Origin: Ischnura elegans
Lineage: Eukaryota; Arthropoda; Insecta; Odonata; Coenagrionidae
Direction of reading: 5' to 3'
Assembly: GCF_921293095.1 (NCBI RefSeq)
Contig: NC_060257.1
Location: 65,666,472-65,730,471, forward strand
DNA length: 64,000 nucleotides
The notes below the pieces were generated by a model that had not been told where the DNA came from, did no database searches, and saw nothing but the letters and a program-made list of their open reading frames with translations. A program made the position numbers and the translations under genes. Below, piece by piece: positions 47,242-57,802 of the stretch. The first letter of the stretch is position 1, and each line of letters starts with the position of its first letter.

Positions 47242-49624
47242 CACTGGACGGCATGAAAATCGGCCCTGAAACAATTCCTACTGATTCATTTGTAAAATGA
47301 CCTCCTAAATCCGAATATGAACTCCGTTTTTCCCCATCACCCACCATTTTCGGGGGAGCTCCCCCCTCCAATTTTTATCACTTTTCGGTCATTTGTAGAA
47401 ATTAAAAGGATTATTTTAGCATTTAAATTTTTTCTAGGTATTTTGAGGGGTAAAAAATACTAAAACATAAATATTCATGGTAAAGAGGTTGATTTGGGGG
47501 GAATTAGTCTCCGTAAATTTGTAAAAACGAATTGTAAATTATCAATTTTGCATTTAAAAAATTACCAGCTTCCATTTCACATCATCTTCACCCGGATGAA
47601 AAGAATATGTAACAACAACATACATCAGTAATTATAAAAATATTTTGCTGCATAGCATAGCAACAGTAACTAAAATATGCAGCAATAGCTCGGAAGATTC
47701 AGTTTACTACGCTGGCCTTCGCAGTTTCTCTCCCGCTCAGGCTTGGACGGCTATTCTCTTGCTTTTGCTGCTAAAAAAGGAAAATTAATACTTTCTAATT
47801 CTACGAAAAATAAAATATCGAGATTTATATGTTCTCATTGGAGTTTAAAAGTATTATTTCTCCTTAATCATGGAGTTCTACAAAGTATCAGCCTCTCAAA
47901 TCAATTATGTATATTGAAGTTGTCGTCACCTTCCCTGGTTTACCTCTAGTGATGACAGAATCAACTCTTTCGGTGTTCTGGACAAGGATCCTTTTTTTTC
48001 AAAGTAGTTTAAATTGAGCAAAACAGCATAAGTTGTTTTAATCTTGATTTTTCCAAGCAAATGTCAGTATATGGGCTTGAGCTGTGATTATTACCGTGAT
48101 TTAATTTGTAATAATTTTACGTGTGTGTGAAAATCATCCTCATCCCTTCAGCTATGCATGCGGTGAATTGACTTAAACATTGCAACAATAACCTCTTTAT
48201 TTAATTCTTAAAACTGCATATAAAGCTTACTCTGGCTGCCAAATTAGCTCTCAGGGCTAGGATTAAGCTCCAAGCGTTTACTCTACCACTTGTTACAGTA
48301 ATTTGACGAAATACTTGGTAAAATTGCTATTGCTGCTTCTAAACTGCTTCCTTTGTGAATACAACAGCCACGCCCGAGAATACATGACATCTTACGGAAC
48401 TGGCCTCTGCAAGAAAGCTTCAATCATGGTTATAAAAATGTCGCTCATGTTTCCCTGGTTCCGACAGAAAAAATTCACTTGCCACCATTGCACATCAAAC
48501 TAGGGCAGATGAAATATTTTGTAAAACCAATCGACAAGACAGGTGCCCAATTTCAATTTTTAACTTAAAGTCTTCGTCTTAGTGAGGATAAAACCAAGTA
48601 AGAAATTCGTGTGCTCCCAGATTTGGAAAGTATTCCAAGATTCGACGTTTATGAAACACCTGAATCATAAAGAAAATTGAGCTAGCCTTCGATTCTGAAA
48701 CGTGTGTTAGAACTTTTTGGGTGACAAAGAAGTGATGATTATGTCGCCCATGTTGAGGGATTGCTATCAGCTTATTAGGCCATGGGGTGTAATATATCAC
48801 TAAAATTGCATGTCCTACATTCACACTTGGACCTTTTCATAGAATGTTTTGGAGCAGTATCAAATTAACATTTGGAACGGTTCCATGAAGATATCACCAA
48901 AGGAGAGGAGATTTTCAGAGAAGTTGGATGCGGGCATGTTGGTATGCATATTAAGCCTACTGCTGGTTTTTGTATGAGAAACTTTTACCTCAGTGTGTAA
49001 AGGGAATTCAAATACCAAATTACTTATGTTATTCATCGATCTTCACATTTGTTATTTTTCTGCTTGTTGATGCGCGTGTGGTGTTGAGGGCGCCAGCGTG
49101 GTATCATACCTTCTGAACTGTTGGCACAAATTTTCATTATTTTTTCTATGCCGTGTTCTTAAATACCTATTTTTATTATTGGTAACATGATTTTACATTG
49201 CTAACTGATATTTTTTTCCATCATTCTGGGATATTTCGGGTAGGGGAAGATGAAATGGGAGCTGAAAAATGCAGAAAATAAGTCGAAAAATTGCGATAAA
49301 ATGGAAAGTTTGATAATTTTTAACGTGTTTTTTTAATCATTAACGGAAAATAATCCCCCCAAATCTACATCCTTACCATTAGTTATCATATTTTAGAACT
49401 TTTCACCTCTTAAAAACCTAATAAGAAATATAAATGCTAATATAATCCTTTTCATTCCTCCAAATTATTGCAAAAGTGATGAAAATTAGAGGGGGGCTTC
49501 CCCCGAAAATGGTGGGTGATGGAGAAAAACGGATGTCATATTCGGATTTAGGAGGTCATTTCACATAAGAATTAGCAGGAATGGTATCAGGGCTCGAGAA
49601 AAAGTTATTTTTTGCCGTCCAGTG
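47242..49624. mobile_element. 2.4-kb DNA transposon with about 330-bp inverted repeats
   Basis: The tips are CACTGGACGGC and GCCGTCCAGTG. Arms (about 47242-47570 and 49300-49624) share GACCTCCTAAATCCGAATAT and CACCCACCATTTTCGGGGG in inverted orientation. A clear target duplication was not found (flanks TTTAATCA and TTAACACA). The CACTG start could suit CMC/Chapaev-type elements, but the class is left open. Confidence 0.8.
48456..49010 (+). pseudogene. Broken element-encoded gene of an arthropod multicopy family
   Basis: The plus strand reads VPTEKIHLPPLHIKLGQMKY then KPIDKTGAQFQF, later MSPMLRDCYQLIRPWGV, YIHTWTF and a KERRFSEKLDAGML segment, with stops between. From memory this matches a large uncharacterised arthropod and cnidarian family whose members read LPPLHIKLGLMKNFVKA and later HFLHSHLDFFP. 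Its place inside long TIRs suggests it is encoded by the transposon. The role is unproven. Confidence 0.5.
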
Positions 49625-49770
49625 TTAACACATTTCGGAGCACAGCACTTGTTCGCTAAGAAAATCATTAAATGAAACTGAGTGGGAAATATTCATCACA
49701 TCCATGGAATGGTTCTGGCGAAGGAGGCTGTCATCCTCATTCCGTTATTATATGAGAAAAAAATGCACTT

Positions 49771-50383
49771 GCTAGATGCACGCACCCTTGGTGGGTTTAG
49801 ACAAATTTTTCCCTCCGAGTTTCATCTAATCTACGTCTATGGGCTGTTGAAATGATCCTGTGAACAATTCTTGGCATTAGGCGGCATTTATTCCTCTTAT
49901 CGCCAAGACCTTATTTCGGAGTAACGTGCTGACAATGCTGTACAGCAGGGGTCCCAAACTTTTTTGTACGACGCCCCCCCCCCCCCCGCTACACGTATCA
50001 GCTTTCCATTTTACAATACCCTTTTTCCACGGTGCCGTACATACCAACTCCTACTTTTACAAGTACTTGTACTACTCGTACATGTATGTGCCCACTTGAT
50101 ACGGTGAGTAGGTAGATTTTTTTGTTCACCGTTGAATGTGGTAACGCAGAATGGAAAGAATACAATTATGAAAACTTCGGAAGAATTTATTTCAAAGATC
50201 TGAGGAAATTATTTTTGTAATTTTTTTATTTATTTCATTTGGGTGTCGCGCCCCCCCCCCCCCCCGGACTGTCTCCACGACCCCCCAGGGGGCGCGCCCC
50301 CCATTTTGGGAACCCCTGCTGTACAGCATGGAAGGGATCTCTTCTCTATAAAAATATGAGGAAAGTTTTGCAGATAAATGCAT
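49771..50383 (-). pseudogene. Small conserved ORF, duplicon B copy (stops and MITE)
   Basis: It begins MHLSAKLSSYFYREEIPSML like 28821-29051 and is then split by the hAT MITE. The remainder has two TAA/TAG stops before the shared KPTKGACI ending. Confidence 0.55.
49946..50318. mobile_element. hAT-type MITE with perfect 8-bp target duplication
   Basis: Ends CAGGGGTCCCAAAC and TTTGGGAACCCCTG; flanks CTGTACAG at 49938-49945 and 50319-50326. Duplicon A has the single uninterrupted CTGTACAGCATG, the empty site. Poly-C runs near both ends. No coding capacity. Inserted after the segmental duplication. Confidence 0.95.
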
Positions 50384-50703
50384 CTTGTGGTTACTCTAAG
50401 GTTCTCGCATAGTGACTTAGGTAGTTGCTTTGATCAGTCATAATGTTTCTCATTAAGAGCATGAAAACCGGCCCTCATTGGTTTCATGAATATTTGGAGG
50501 TTAGTGTACAAACGAGAAGCGTGCATACGATAGGTGTGAAACACTTGTAGTATGCAATCTTACAGGATGTTGAGTTTTGCGTGTTTCCACAGATTTACCA
50601 TATACATTATCAATAAAATGAGTTGAATGACCTTGCCTTATCTTATCCCTGAAGTCTCGCATGCCATCATCTAAGCCGATAGTCATATCTTCAACTAATA
50701 CTG

Positions 50704-50788
50704 AGGCCTTTCGGTGCGATTAAAGTCTTTCAAATTTGACATGAATACCAGTAAGAGGCAGCGAATGTTTCCTCAGGAACCCAAATGT
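50704..50788 (-). pseudogene. Scrap of a NACHT gene C-terminal region
   Basis: It aligns with 52885-52975 of gene B (residues about 1609-1639, EFERILPHLMATG region), same strand: GGTGCGATTAAAGTCTTTCA and CAGTAAGAGGCAGCGAATG. It is a neighbouring stretch to the scrap at 31160-31222. Confidence 0.6.
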
Positions 50789-50916
50789 AATAGGAAGGAA
50801 ATACATAGGTTCTAAATAATACATCCATTCGAATTCAATACAACTAGCAAATGAAGTTTGAACCAAATAATCAAATTTCGAACTCTCCAAAATAAATCAA
50901 ATAGGCATCAAACAAG

Positions 50917-51180
50917 TATCGGGGAACACGTTCTCCTAAAAAAATTTAGTTATTTCGGGGAAGATCTTAAAAATATCACCGGGTAGGTGGTTCCACTTCT
51001 TTATTCCTCTAAGCAGAAATAGCTTTGCTTCGTCAAAATGTCCGTTTTCTGCTTCTTGAACTTATAATCGTATAATTTGAATTTATAATCGTTCTTTCTT
51101 ATGAGGCTGGGTGAGTCCAGCATTTGACCTGATTCCTTACAAGCCCACTCTTTCATAAAGCCTTTGTTCACCCCTTCTAA
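50917..51180 (-). pseudogene. LINE ORF2 3' fragment, duplicon B
   Basis: The minus strand reads LFLLRGIKKWNHLPGDIFKI then FPEITKFF, stop. The WNxLP motif is the usual LINE ORF2 ending. It aligns with 31230-31500. Confidence 0.65.
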
Positions 51181-51339
51181 CCTATTTATGATATTCTTTA
51201 CTTTTAATAAGTATTTCTATATGTATTACAAGATTTCATAAGTATTCTTATAAGTAGGACTAAAAGAGCCGTTTTTTCACTAACCTTTAAAGTGCCGGCA
51301 GTAGCCATTTTACCGGAAAGTATATTGATGGTGTGTGTA

Positions 51340-51385
51340 AATAATTTATATAATTTATATATATATATATTATATATACATATTT
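51340..51385. repeat. TA microsatellite
   Basis: Runs of TATATA between 51357 and 51380; shorter TA tracts occur at 19255-19277. Confidence 0.8.
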
Positions 51386-51429
51386 CAGATTTACAATATT
51401 TTCAAATAATACATAATTTTTTGAAACAG

Positions 51430-52198
51430 TTAAATATTCCAGTTTGAACACTAACTCTGATACAAATAGCATCTTTGATTCACATATTGATGAAAAGCAC
51501 GCTACAAAATGTTCAAAATTCTTTAGAAACTGTTTCCAAAGTCAATAGTCCACTGAATAAAGTTGTCACAAGTTTCTATGGAAATATACATGAACATGAC
51601 GGCCCACATAATATTTACGAAAAAAATTCTATAGCTTTCTCTCCCATGATAGTTCCATTGCTATTCTGGCAATAATTTTAACCAACGGCATACCTGTATG
51701 CAGCTGACCATTTACAGTAAAAATTAACATTTTTCTTAACTATATTTCACTTTTTCCATTTAAAATGAATAACATACAACCTTAAAATGTTTTCTCCTTT
51801 CAAATTTAAGAACTTTATTGCCTCAGAATATCAGGAGAAAAACGTAAAATACACGCTAATGTTTTAATCACACTTGATACAGAGCTGATAAAAGTACAAA
51901 TAAAAGTAAAAATCACAACAACAATTGAAATTGAAAATGGTAGCGTAAGACAGGGTTCCAACTAAATTTTCCTATAGTAAGCCCATTAAGCACAAAATAA
52001 CATATCACCTGGACTTCCTATTTCCCTGAAAAATGCTCTAAGCAATACGAATGTTTTTACTAAGTAAATAAAGTTTTTCAGTGGCTAACATGGAGATTCT
52101 GAAGAAGAAAAGGAACTTGAAGAAGATACAGTAGATGCACGCGACGTTGAGGATTACACAGAGGATGATGGACAGTGAGAATCCTTCCTTAAAAACGA
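51430..52198 (-). other. 3' flank of NACHT gene B, with stranded tail codons
   Basis: It aligns with the flank of gene A. The stretch 52097-52198 still resembles the Ser-rich tail coding sequence of A but lies after a frameshift stop. At 52092-52096 the sequence jumps across 423 bp present in A, with GGAGA at both A boundaries (32414-32418, 32837-32841). Confidence 0.7.
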
Positions 52199-55100
52199 TC
52201 ATTCCTGAGAGACCAAATATTTCTTATTTGCTTCTGACGAGCAGCATTCGCGAATAGATGACAATAATGAGTAGAACTCTGAATGATCGTCTGTCATATT
52301 ATGACTCATGTGGCTATCATTGATGAACATAACTGGCTTCTCGAAGAGACCTTCATCTTGAGTGCGAAGGATTCTGCTTAGGATTATTCCCTCTTGCCCA
52401 TCTGAAAGAGAGTGTATCCTGCACAACGCCTCCTCCCCCATGCACAGTCGAGCGACGTCATACAAAGCCAAGAATGACATGGTGTCAAGCGGTTTTAACC
52501 AGTCGCCGCCCAGTGCAATCCAGAACGCGGATACATTCACCTTGTCTCCATGAAGGATGAATTCCGACACCTTTTCCTTCGAGAGGAAATGCAGAAGCAC
52601 GGAAAAGAAATACGGAATGATGAAGCATCTGCTTCCAATTGGACTACATCCAGACTTTATTCTAAAAACAGGGAAATTCTTGTACATTTGAAGCCACTCA
52701 TTTTTCACTCTGGCGACTAGATAATCCACCGAAAAATGTTTTACTTCCAGTTCCATTTGTCTCCACAGAAGAGTCAAATATTCCAACAAAAAATATCCTG
52801 GAATACTGGACCCTGTTTCATCACTGATGCCGCGAATACTATAATCTAAGTCCAAAAAAACATCATTAAGTAAACCTGTGGCCATTAGGTGCGGCAAGAT
52901 TCTTTCAAATTCGCCATGGATCATCGAACCAGTGAGAGGAAGCGAGTCGTTCCTCTTGAAACTAAAACACGAAGGTGCTAAGTAGGCATATTCACCCTCC
53001 ATACAATTTAGGATTTCATGACTCCACAATTTTTCTGCTTCATCAGTGAAAGCGTTTTCTAGTATCACCTGCATTTTGTGCAAGCTGAATGGTGAGAATT
53101 CGGAGTGGATACTTAATAGGGATCTAACCTTGAATTCATTTTGAATACGCATAAGGGCCTTTACTTGACCCAAGTGTAGATAACCGTTATTTAAGACGGA
53201 GGATAGCCAATTCATGAAGAAGTCAGTGAACCATTGAAAACGCAATTTTTCTACTACATCAAAAAATATCTCAAATGCAATTTCCTTGCACTTTCCTTCG
53301 CCAAACTCACTTTTTATTAATTCCCACACATAACTAACAACGTAGGGTGCACAAGAGTTGGAAAATGCAGCGAAGAGACCATTCCAACCCCATTTATCCT
53401 TCCTTTGTAGAAAAGTCTTTCTCATTTTCTTCTGGGTGAGCTTGCTTTCCAAGAACTTCCACACACGTTTAACGTCTGAAAGGCTTCCATTTGAGACGAC
53501 ACTGATCCAAGCAGAAACCAAATTATTGTTACTTTTGTAATGTCTATCTAGCCAAGAGGGGGCTAGCAACTTCCGAAAATCATTCTTGTTAAGAATCGTT
53601 TCCATTAGCTGTTCCAGCAAACTGAAATCATACCTGGAGGCATATTTAAAGAACCTTGCACTTTCCTCACACATTAAGTATTGTCTCAATGGCTTCTTTA
53701 GGGATTTCTTATGCTTTAATAAGAAGTTAAATATCCAGCGAAACATTTCCAATCCATTATCTTCTTTCCAAAGTATGTGGACGATAATACCGGTCCACCA
53801 AAGACCCTCTTTTGATATCAAATGTCCCAAATGGTCTATAAGGCAGTTTGATTCCGCGATTAAAAGGACATTTTGGAGTAATTTGACACATTCTACCTTT
53901 TCTAATATATCAGAACAATATACGAGAGCACCACAGATGGTGAACGAATTTCGTCTTTCGAAATAAGGTACCCTCCACCTCAAATGCTTATATATATTCA
54001 GATAATCATAAGCCTCACCAAACATAACATCAGTGCGAGACTCCCCGGATAATTCCACCAGAAATGCCAAAATTCCTTTCCGATTTTCTGAAATAGCCGT
54101 CAAGAAGCAATTTCTTATAGATGCTACAAACTTGTGCCCTTCAGGAAGAAAATTGTTTTCAGCTGGTTTTGAATTTTCTCCTGGCATTATATCATCCTCA
54201 GATAACAGTAATCCATCAAGAAACTTGCGCACCTTAGCAAACTGGTCGTCCAAGAGTACCTGATCCAGTAGAATCTTCATCACGCTGACGTCCTCCATTT
54301 TCTCTATGAGCCAGAGTGATAAGAGGTACTCTCCAAAAGTTCGATGAATGAACTCGACTGAAAATTCTCTTTCCACTACCAGACCAACCCTCTGCATGTC
54401 ACGGATCTCTTCGCTATGTGGTTGGCAGTTTTTGTTTTGGAGGAAGAATAATACGGAGAACTTTTTCAACATCTTCCACATCGACGAAACGAAGAGTTTC
54501 TTCATGCTGGTCCCGGCCACAAGTCCGCTATGTTTTGCCTTTTCAGAACTATATAATTCAATTTTCAAGTCGACAAACCGATGGTAAAGAAATGTAAGGC
54601 TCACGGAATTCTCGAGAAACAAGTCTTGCTGAAAGGAAACGGCTGCAAGCATCCATGTATGGAGGGGGATTTCTGAGAAATATCCTTCCTTATCGATGAG
54701 GGACTTTCCGTTCTCTATCAACGCCTCTGATGCCAATTTAAAGTAGAAGTCTTCTCTTTTGAAATCTGTATCCTGGCTCGATCCCAGACCTTTTACTATA
54801 CAATGGTGAAGCATATCATACCCATCTTCATTGTGAAGTACATGATAATCTTCTAAAAAATAACCGCATGATTCGTATTTTTTGGCGATGGCTTTAATTT
54901 TATCTTCTCTTTCCGTTTTTGGCATGGAATTTAGCATGGCATTCCACTCGCGGTTAATGAACAGCACTTGCTCCTCCTTGTCGAAGGGAACAAGTGCGTA
55001 AGCTAGGGTGGACAATCGATCTTCCAAGTCAGCTCGCTCTTCTTTTCTCGTCGTCACTACGAAGGAGACGCTCGTATTTTTAAGTAGCGCCTTAAGGAAC

Positions 55101-57802
55101 GAAGAGAAGTATTCTTTGTACACTGGGCATATTTCGTCGAACCCATCAAAGTAAATGGTCACCTTCTCCACGACTCGGCATAAGATTTGGAAAATTTTCT
55201 TTACCATTGGGAGGTCCTCGTTGTTACGGGTTTTGTTGCTGATCAGACGATACAGAAAATCCTCAAATTTTCCACTTTGAGTGACGTAATGATCACTCCA
55301 CGTGGCAAGTATATCTTCACATTCTGTCAACTGCACGACTTCTATCCATCTCTCTGGGTTATTCCCCTTCTCCTCCGCGGCTTTTATATTTACAAGAACA
55401 GATTTGCCACTTCCAGGGTCATCGGCAACCAAAAGACAGCGTACGTCGTGGACTCGCTGAGAGTAAACGTGGGTAAAGTTATTCAACTCGTATCGATAGA
55501 AGTGCGCAAACAACCACCAGTCCCGTGGAGCAGTAGACAAATCCCGCAGTTCTTTGCATATATCTTTACAGTAAGCGAGCCGAGTTGATTGAATTAGCCT
55601 ATCGTAAAGAAGGAAGTACCGTGCCTCTTCATCTGGTACAATTGCACCGTTCCATGGTCGCGCATCGTTAATTTGATGTTCTCTCAAACAACTCTCCCTG
55701 GTGTTGAAGATGAATACGGCATCAAAGTCCCTCCACATCACATCTTTGAAGTCAATGGGTCGCACAGTAATTCTTCGAGGGATAAAGCTCTGAGGATTTT
55801 GTCTCAGTAAGTTGTGTCTTCTTTTCGCCAAATCCGTTTCCAACTGACCACCGAATGTTAAAGTGTCCCGGTCGATCAGCCATGACACGTCCTGCTCGTC
55901 CACTAAGGCGTTCATTGAAGCATCTCCTTGCTCGTTTCCCATCGCTCCACTTATCACATCTTTTAGAACGACGTCCCTGCCCTGAAAGTTCACATGTCTA
56001 CATAAAACCCAAGACTTAGTCTCCTCCGATAGATGCTCCCACATGTAATCAATAGGTGCGTGATGTTGGTGCACGTTGAAGTCTTTTGGGATAAGCAAGA
56101 CGACGTACTGCTCATGTTTTTGAAATCTATTCGCTGGGCAGGACTTTCTGCACCATCCAGGGTCTTCGCAGAATGATGACCCCATTTCCTCGTCCCAGAC
56201 AATTGCAAGGTCGGGGATATTTCCCCTCATCAAATTTGTCTCGAAATATGTCTCAGATTTGGCGAAAACACTCCAGTCCACAGCGACGAGGTTTTTACAC
56301 GTTTTTTCCAAATGGTTTACTCCCAATGTTAAATTAGATACCTGGAGAAATCGAACCCCGTGATGCGAACTAAATTTGGGCGTCTCTATTTCAGCAACCT
56401 GGGCGTAATTTTTCTTTTGCTTTGATAGCAATTCAGGGTGAGAGAATAGGTCCACAGTTGGAATGAATAGTCTCGCGTGATTGGCTGCAATAAATCTCCT
56501 TATTTCTGGCTCTACGCAAAATGAGTAAAAGGAGGCGAGGTTTTCCTCATTCTGGGTCATCCAAGGACTTTTACCGCCCATGCCATCCAGTTTATGTTTG
56601 GTAAGTATTTCAGGTACTCTCACAATCAATTCTTGATGTTGTGTTTCCTCTGGGTACAATTTCACTAGTTTTATTACTTCATTGCAATATTTCAAGTTTT
56701 CTCTAAATAGGATAGTAGAGGCAATCTCGTCATAGACAATTATAGTTTCGCAGTCGGTATTTTTGTAAGGGAGGCCACAGTTCATGAAGACATTGTACAG
56801 AACTCGATGGCATAACTCGTGTACGAAGTTGCTCACTACCTGGGTATGAGTTTCTAGCGATGCAGACGCGTACACCCGCTTAAGCTTCGGATCCGTTACG
56901 CCCCGAACCGCAGAAGTGGACCAAGAGTACACGCACGTTATATCACTGCGTTCTAAATCAAAGATCACCTCTAAGTATGGATCGTCTTGCAGACACTCCA
57001 TCAGGAGCCTAGCTTCCGGCACCTTGTTGGCGTCATGATAAATTTTCTGAATTTTCAATTCTGCATCATCACATCCACCACGTACCTTTGTTTTCGAAAG
57101 AAGCTTGTGGATGTGGCAATCGTCCACTTCAGTGAAGTATTTTCCCATTGCACGGTCGAATTGACATCTAAATTCATCGTCTCGAAACATTGTGTTGATT
57201 TTTCCAATCTCCTTCTCCAAGTATTCGAATTTTCTTGATTTTAGCAGGGCCCAAATATCGTGCCTACGGTATATAGCCGCAGAGTACAACAAAGAGCATC
57301 CATTTTCGTCGACCCAGTACCTGGGACCAGAACGGTTTTGATCATCCAGGTGACTAAGAATTTCCTTGATCTCTTGCAGATCTCCTCTCCTGACTCTCTC
57401 GTGAAGCTCGTTTCTTTCCAAGAGGAGTTCCCGAACGGTCTCGTCCACTTCTTCGATTGAGTGTAGCTTGTCACAAAGCGCCATTGTTAAAGGGTCGGGA
57501 AGGATAGAGTCCCATTGGAGGAGAATTTTTACGATGCTACAGTGACCTCTGTCGATAGCAAACTCGATAGCTCTTTCTGGAGCGCCCTCGACACGTCGTT
57601 TCTCATTGACGTCGACACCGCACCAGAGTAGGAGCTCGACGCATTCCCTGGAGCCATCTCGCGCCGCCTTCATCAGCAAGGTGGTCCCATCAGCGTCAGT
57701 CCTCTCCTTCAGGCGTTCCCATGCGTCACGCGGAAGCACGACCCGCCCTCCGCACGCGGCGTACTTCACTTCCAGGAGATCCTCCAGGGATGACAGCTCC
57801 AT
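52199..57802 (-). CDS. Ankyrin - HExxH - NACHT giant protein, gene B
   Basis: A single 1867-codon frame, paralogue of gene A with the same domain order. Walker A (DDPGSGKS), Walker B (FDGFDE), TTR sensor, IHRTFGEYL and HELCH (56807-56821) are all intact, so it can plausibly bind ATP. By eye the first 400 residues are about 86 percent identical to A, while a 120-residue C-terminal sample is about 66 percent. Compared with A there is one extra T at 52227-52229 (plus strand), which ends the protein SQE and stop, dropping the Ser-rich tail. The frame extends upstream to a TTG at 57832, but that lies across a CTTTCAG splice acceptor; the ATG at 57802 aligns with the start of A. A functional, tail-less product and early decay are both possible. 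Confidence 0.85.
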   Translation of the reverse strand: MELSSLEDLLEVKYAACGGRVVLPRDAWERLKERTDADGTTLLMKAARDGSRECVELLLWCGVDVNEKRRVEGAPERAIEFAIDRGHCSIVKILLQWDSILPDPLTMALCDKLHSIEEVDETVRELLLERNELHERVRRGDLQEIKEILSHLDDQNRSGPRYWVDENGCSLLYSAAIYRRHDIWALLKSRKFEYLEKEIGKINTMFRDDEFRCQFDRAMGKYFTEVDDCHIHKLLSKTKVRGGCDDAELKIQKIYHDANKVPEARLLMECLQDDPYLEVIFDLERSDITCVYSWSTSAVRGVTDPKLKRVYASASLETHTQVVSNFVHELCHRVLYNVFMNCGLPYKNTDCETIIVYDEIASTILFRENLKYCNEVIKLVKLYPEETQHQELIVRVPEILTKHKLDGMGGKSPWMTQNEENLASFYSFCVEPEIRRFIAANHARLFIPTVDLFSHPELLSKQKKNYAQVAEIETPKFSSHHGVRFLQVSNLTLGVNHLEKTCKNLVAVDWSVFAKSETYFETNLMRGNIPDLAIVWDEEMGSSFCEDPGWCRKSCPANRFQKHEQYVVLLIPKDFNVHQHHAPIDYMWEHLSEETKSWVLCRHVNFQGRDVVLKDVISGAMGNEQGDASMNALVDEQDVSWLIDRDTLTFGGQLETDLAKRRHNLLRQNPQSFIPRRITVRPIDFKDVMWRDFDAVFIFNTRESCLREHQINDARPWNGAIVPDEEARYFLLYDRLIQSTRLAYCKDICKELRDLSTAPRDWWLFAHFYRYELNNFTHVYSQRVHDVRCLLVADDPGSGKSVLVNIKAAEEKGNNPERWIEVVQLTECEDILATWSDHYVTQSGKFEDFLYRLISNKTRNNEDLPMVKKIFQILCRVVEKVTIYFDGFDEICPVYKEYFSSFLKALLKNTSVSFVVTTRKEERADLEDRLSTLAYALVPFDKEEQVLFINREWNAMLNSMPKTEREDKIKAIAKKYESCGYFLEDYHVLHNEDGYDMLHHCIVKGLGSSQDTDFKREDFYFKLASEALIENGKSLIDKEGYFSEIPLHTWMLAAVSFQQDLFLENSVSLTFLYHRFVDLKIELYSSEKAKHSGLVAGTSMKKLFVSSMWKMLKKFSVLFFLQNKNCQPHSEEIRDMQRVGLVVEREFSVEFIHRTFGEYLLSLWLIEKMEDVSVMKILLDQVLLDDQFAKVRKFLDGLLLSEDDIMPGENSKPAENNFLPEGHKFVASIRNCFLTAISENRKGILAFLVELSGESRTDVMFGEAYDYLNIYKHLRWRVPYFERRNSFTICGALVYCSDILEKVECVKLLQNVLLIAESNCLIDHLGHLISKEGLWWTGIIVHILWKEDNGLEMFRWIFNFLLKHKKSLKKPLRQYLMCEESARFFKYASRYDFSLLEQLMETILNKNDFRKLLAPSWLDRHYKSNNNLVSAWISVVSNGSLSDVKRVWKFLESKLTQKKMRKTFLQRKDKWGWNGLFAAFSNSCAPYVVSYVWELIKSEFGEGKCKEIAFEIFFDVVEKLRFQWFTDFFMNWLSSVLNNGYLHLGQVKALMRIQNEFKVRSLLSIHSEFSPFSLHKMQVILENAFTDEAEKLWSHEILNCMEGEYAYLAPSCFSFKRNDSLPLTGSMIHGEFERILPHLMATGLLNDVFLDLDYSIRGISDETGSSIPGYFLLEYLTLLWRQMELEVKHFSVDYLVARVKNEWLQMYKNFPVFRIKSGCSPIGSRCFIIPYFFSVLLHFLSKEKVSEFILHGDKVNVSAFWIALGGDWLKPLDTMSFLALYDVARLCMGEEALCRIHSLSDGQEGIILSRILRTQDEGLFEKPVMFINDSHMSHNMTDDHSEFYSLLSSIRECCSSEANKKYLVSQE

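Larger units (their letters stand above)
49625..50585. repeat. Duplicon B, left block part 2
   Basis: It aligns with 28674-29265, interrupted by the hAT MITE at 49946-50318. Confidence 0.85.
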
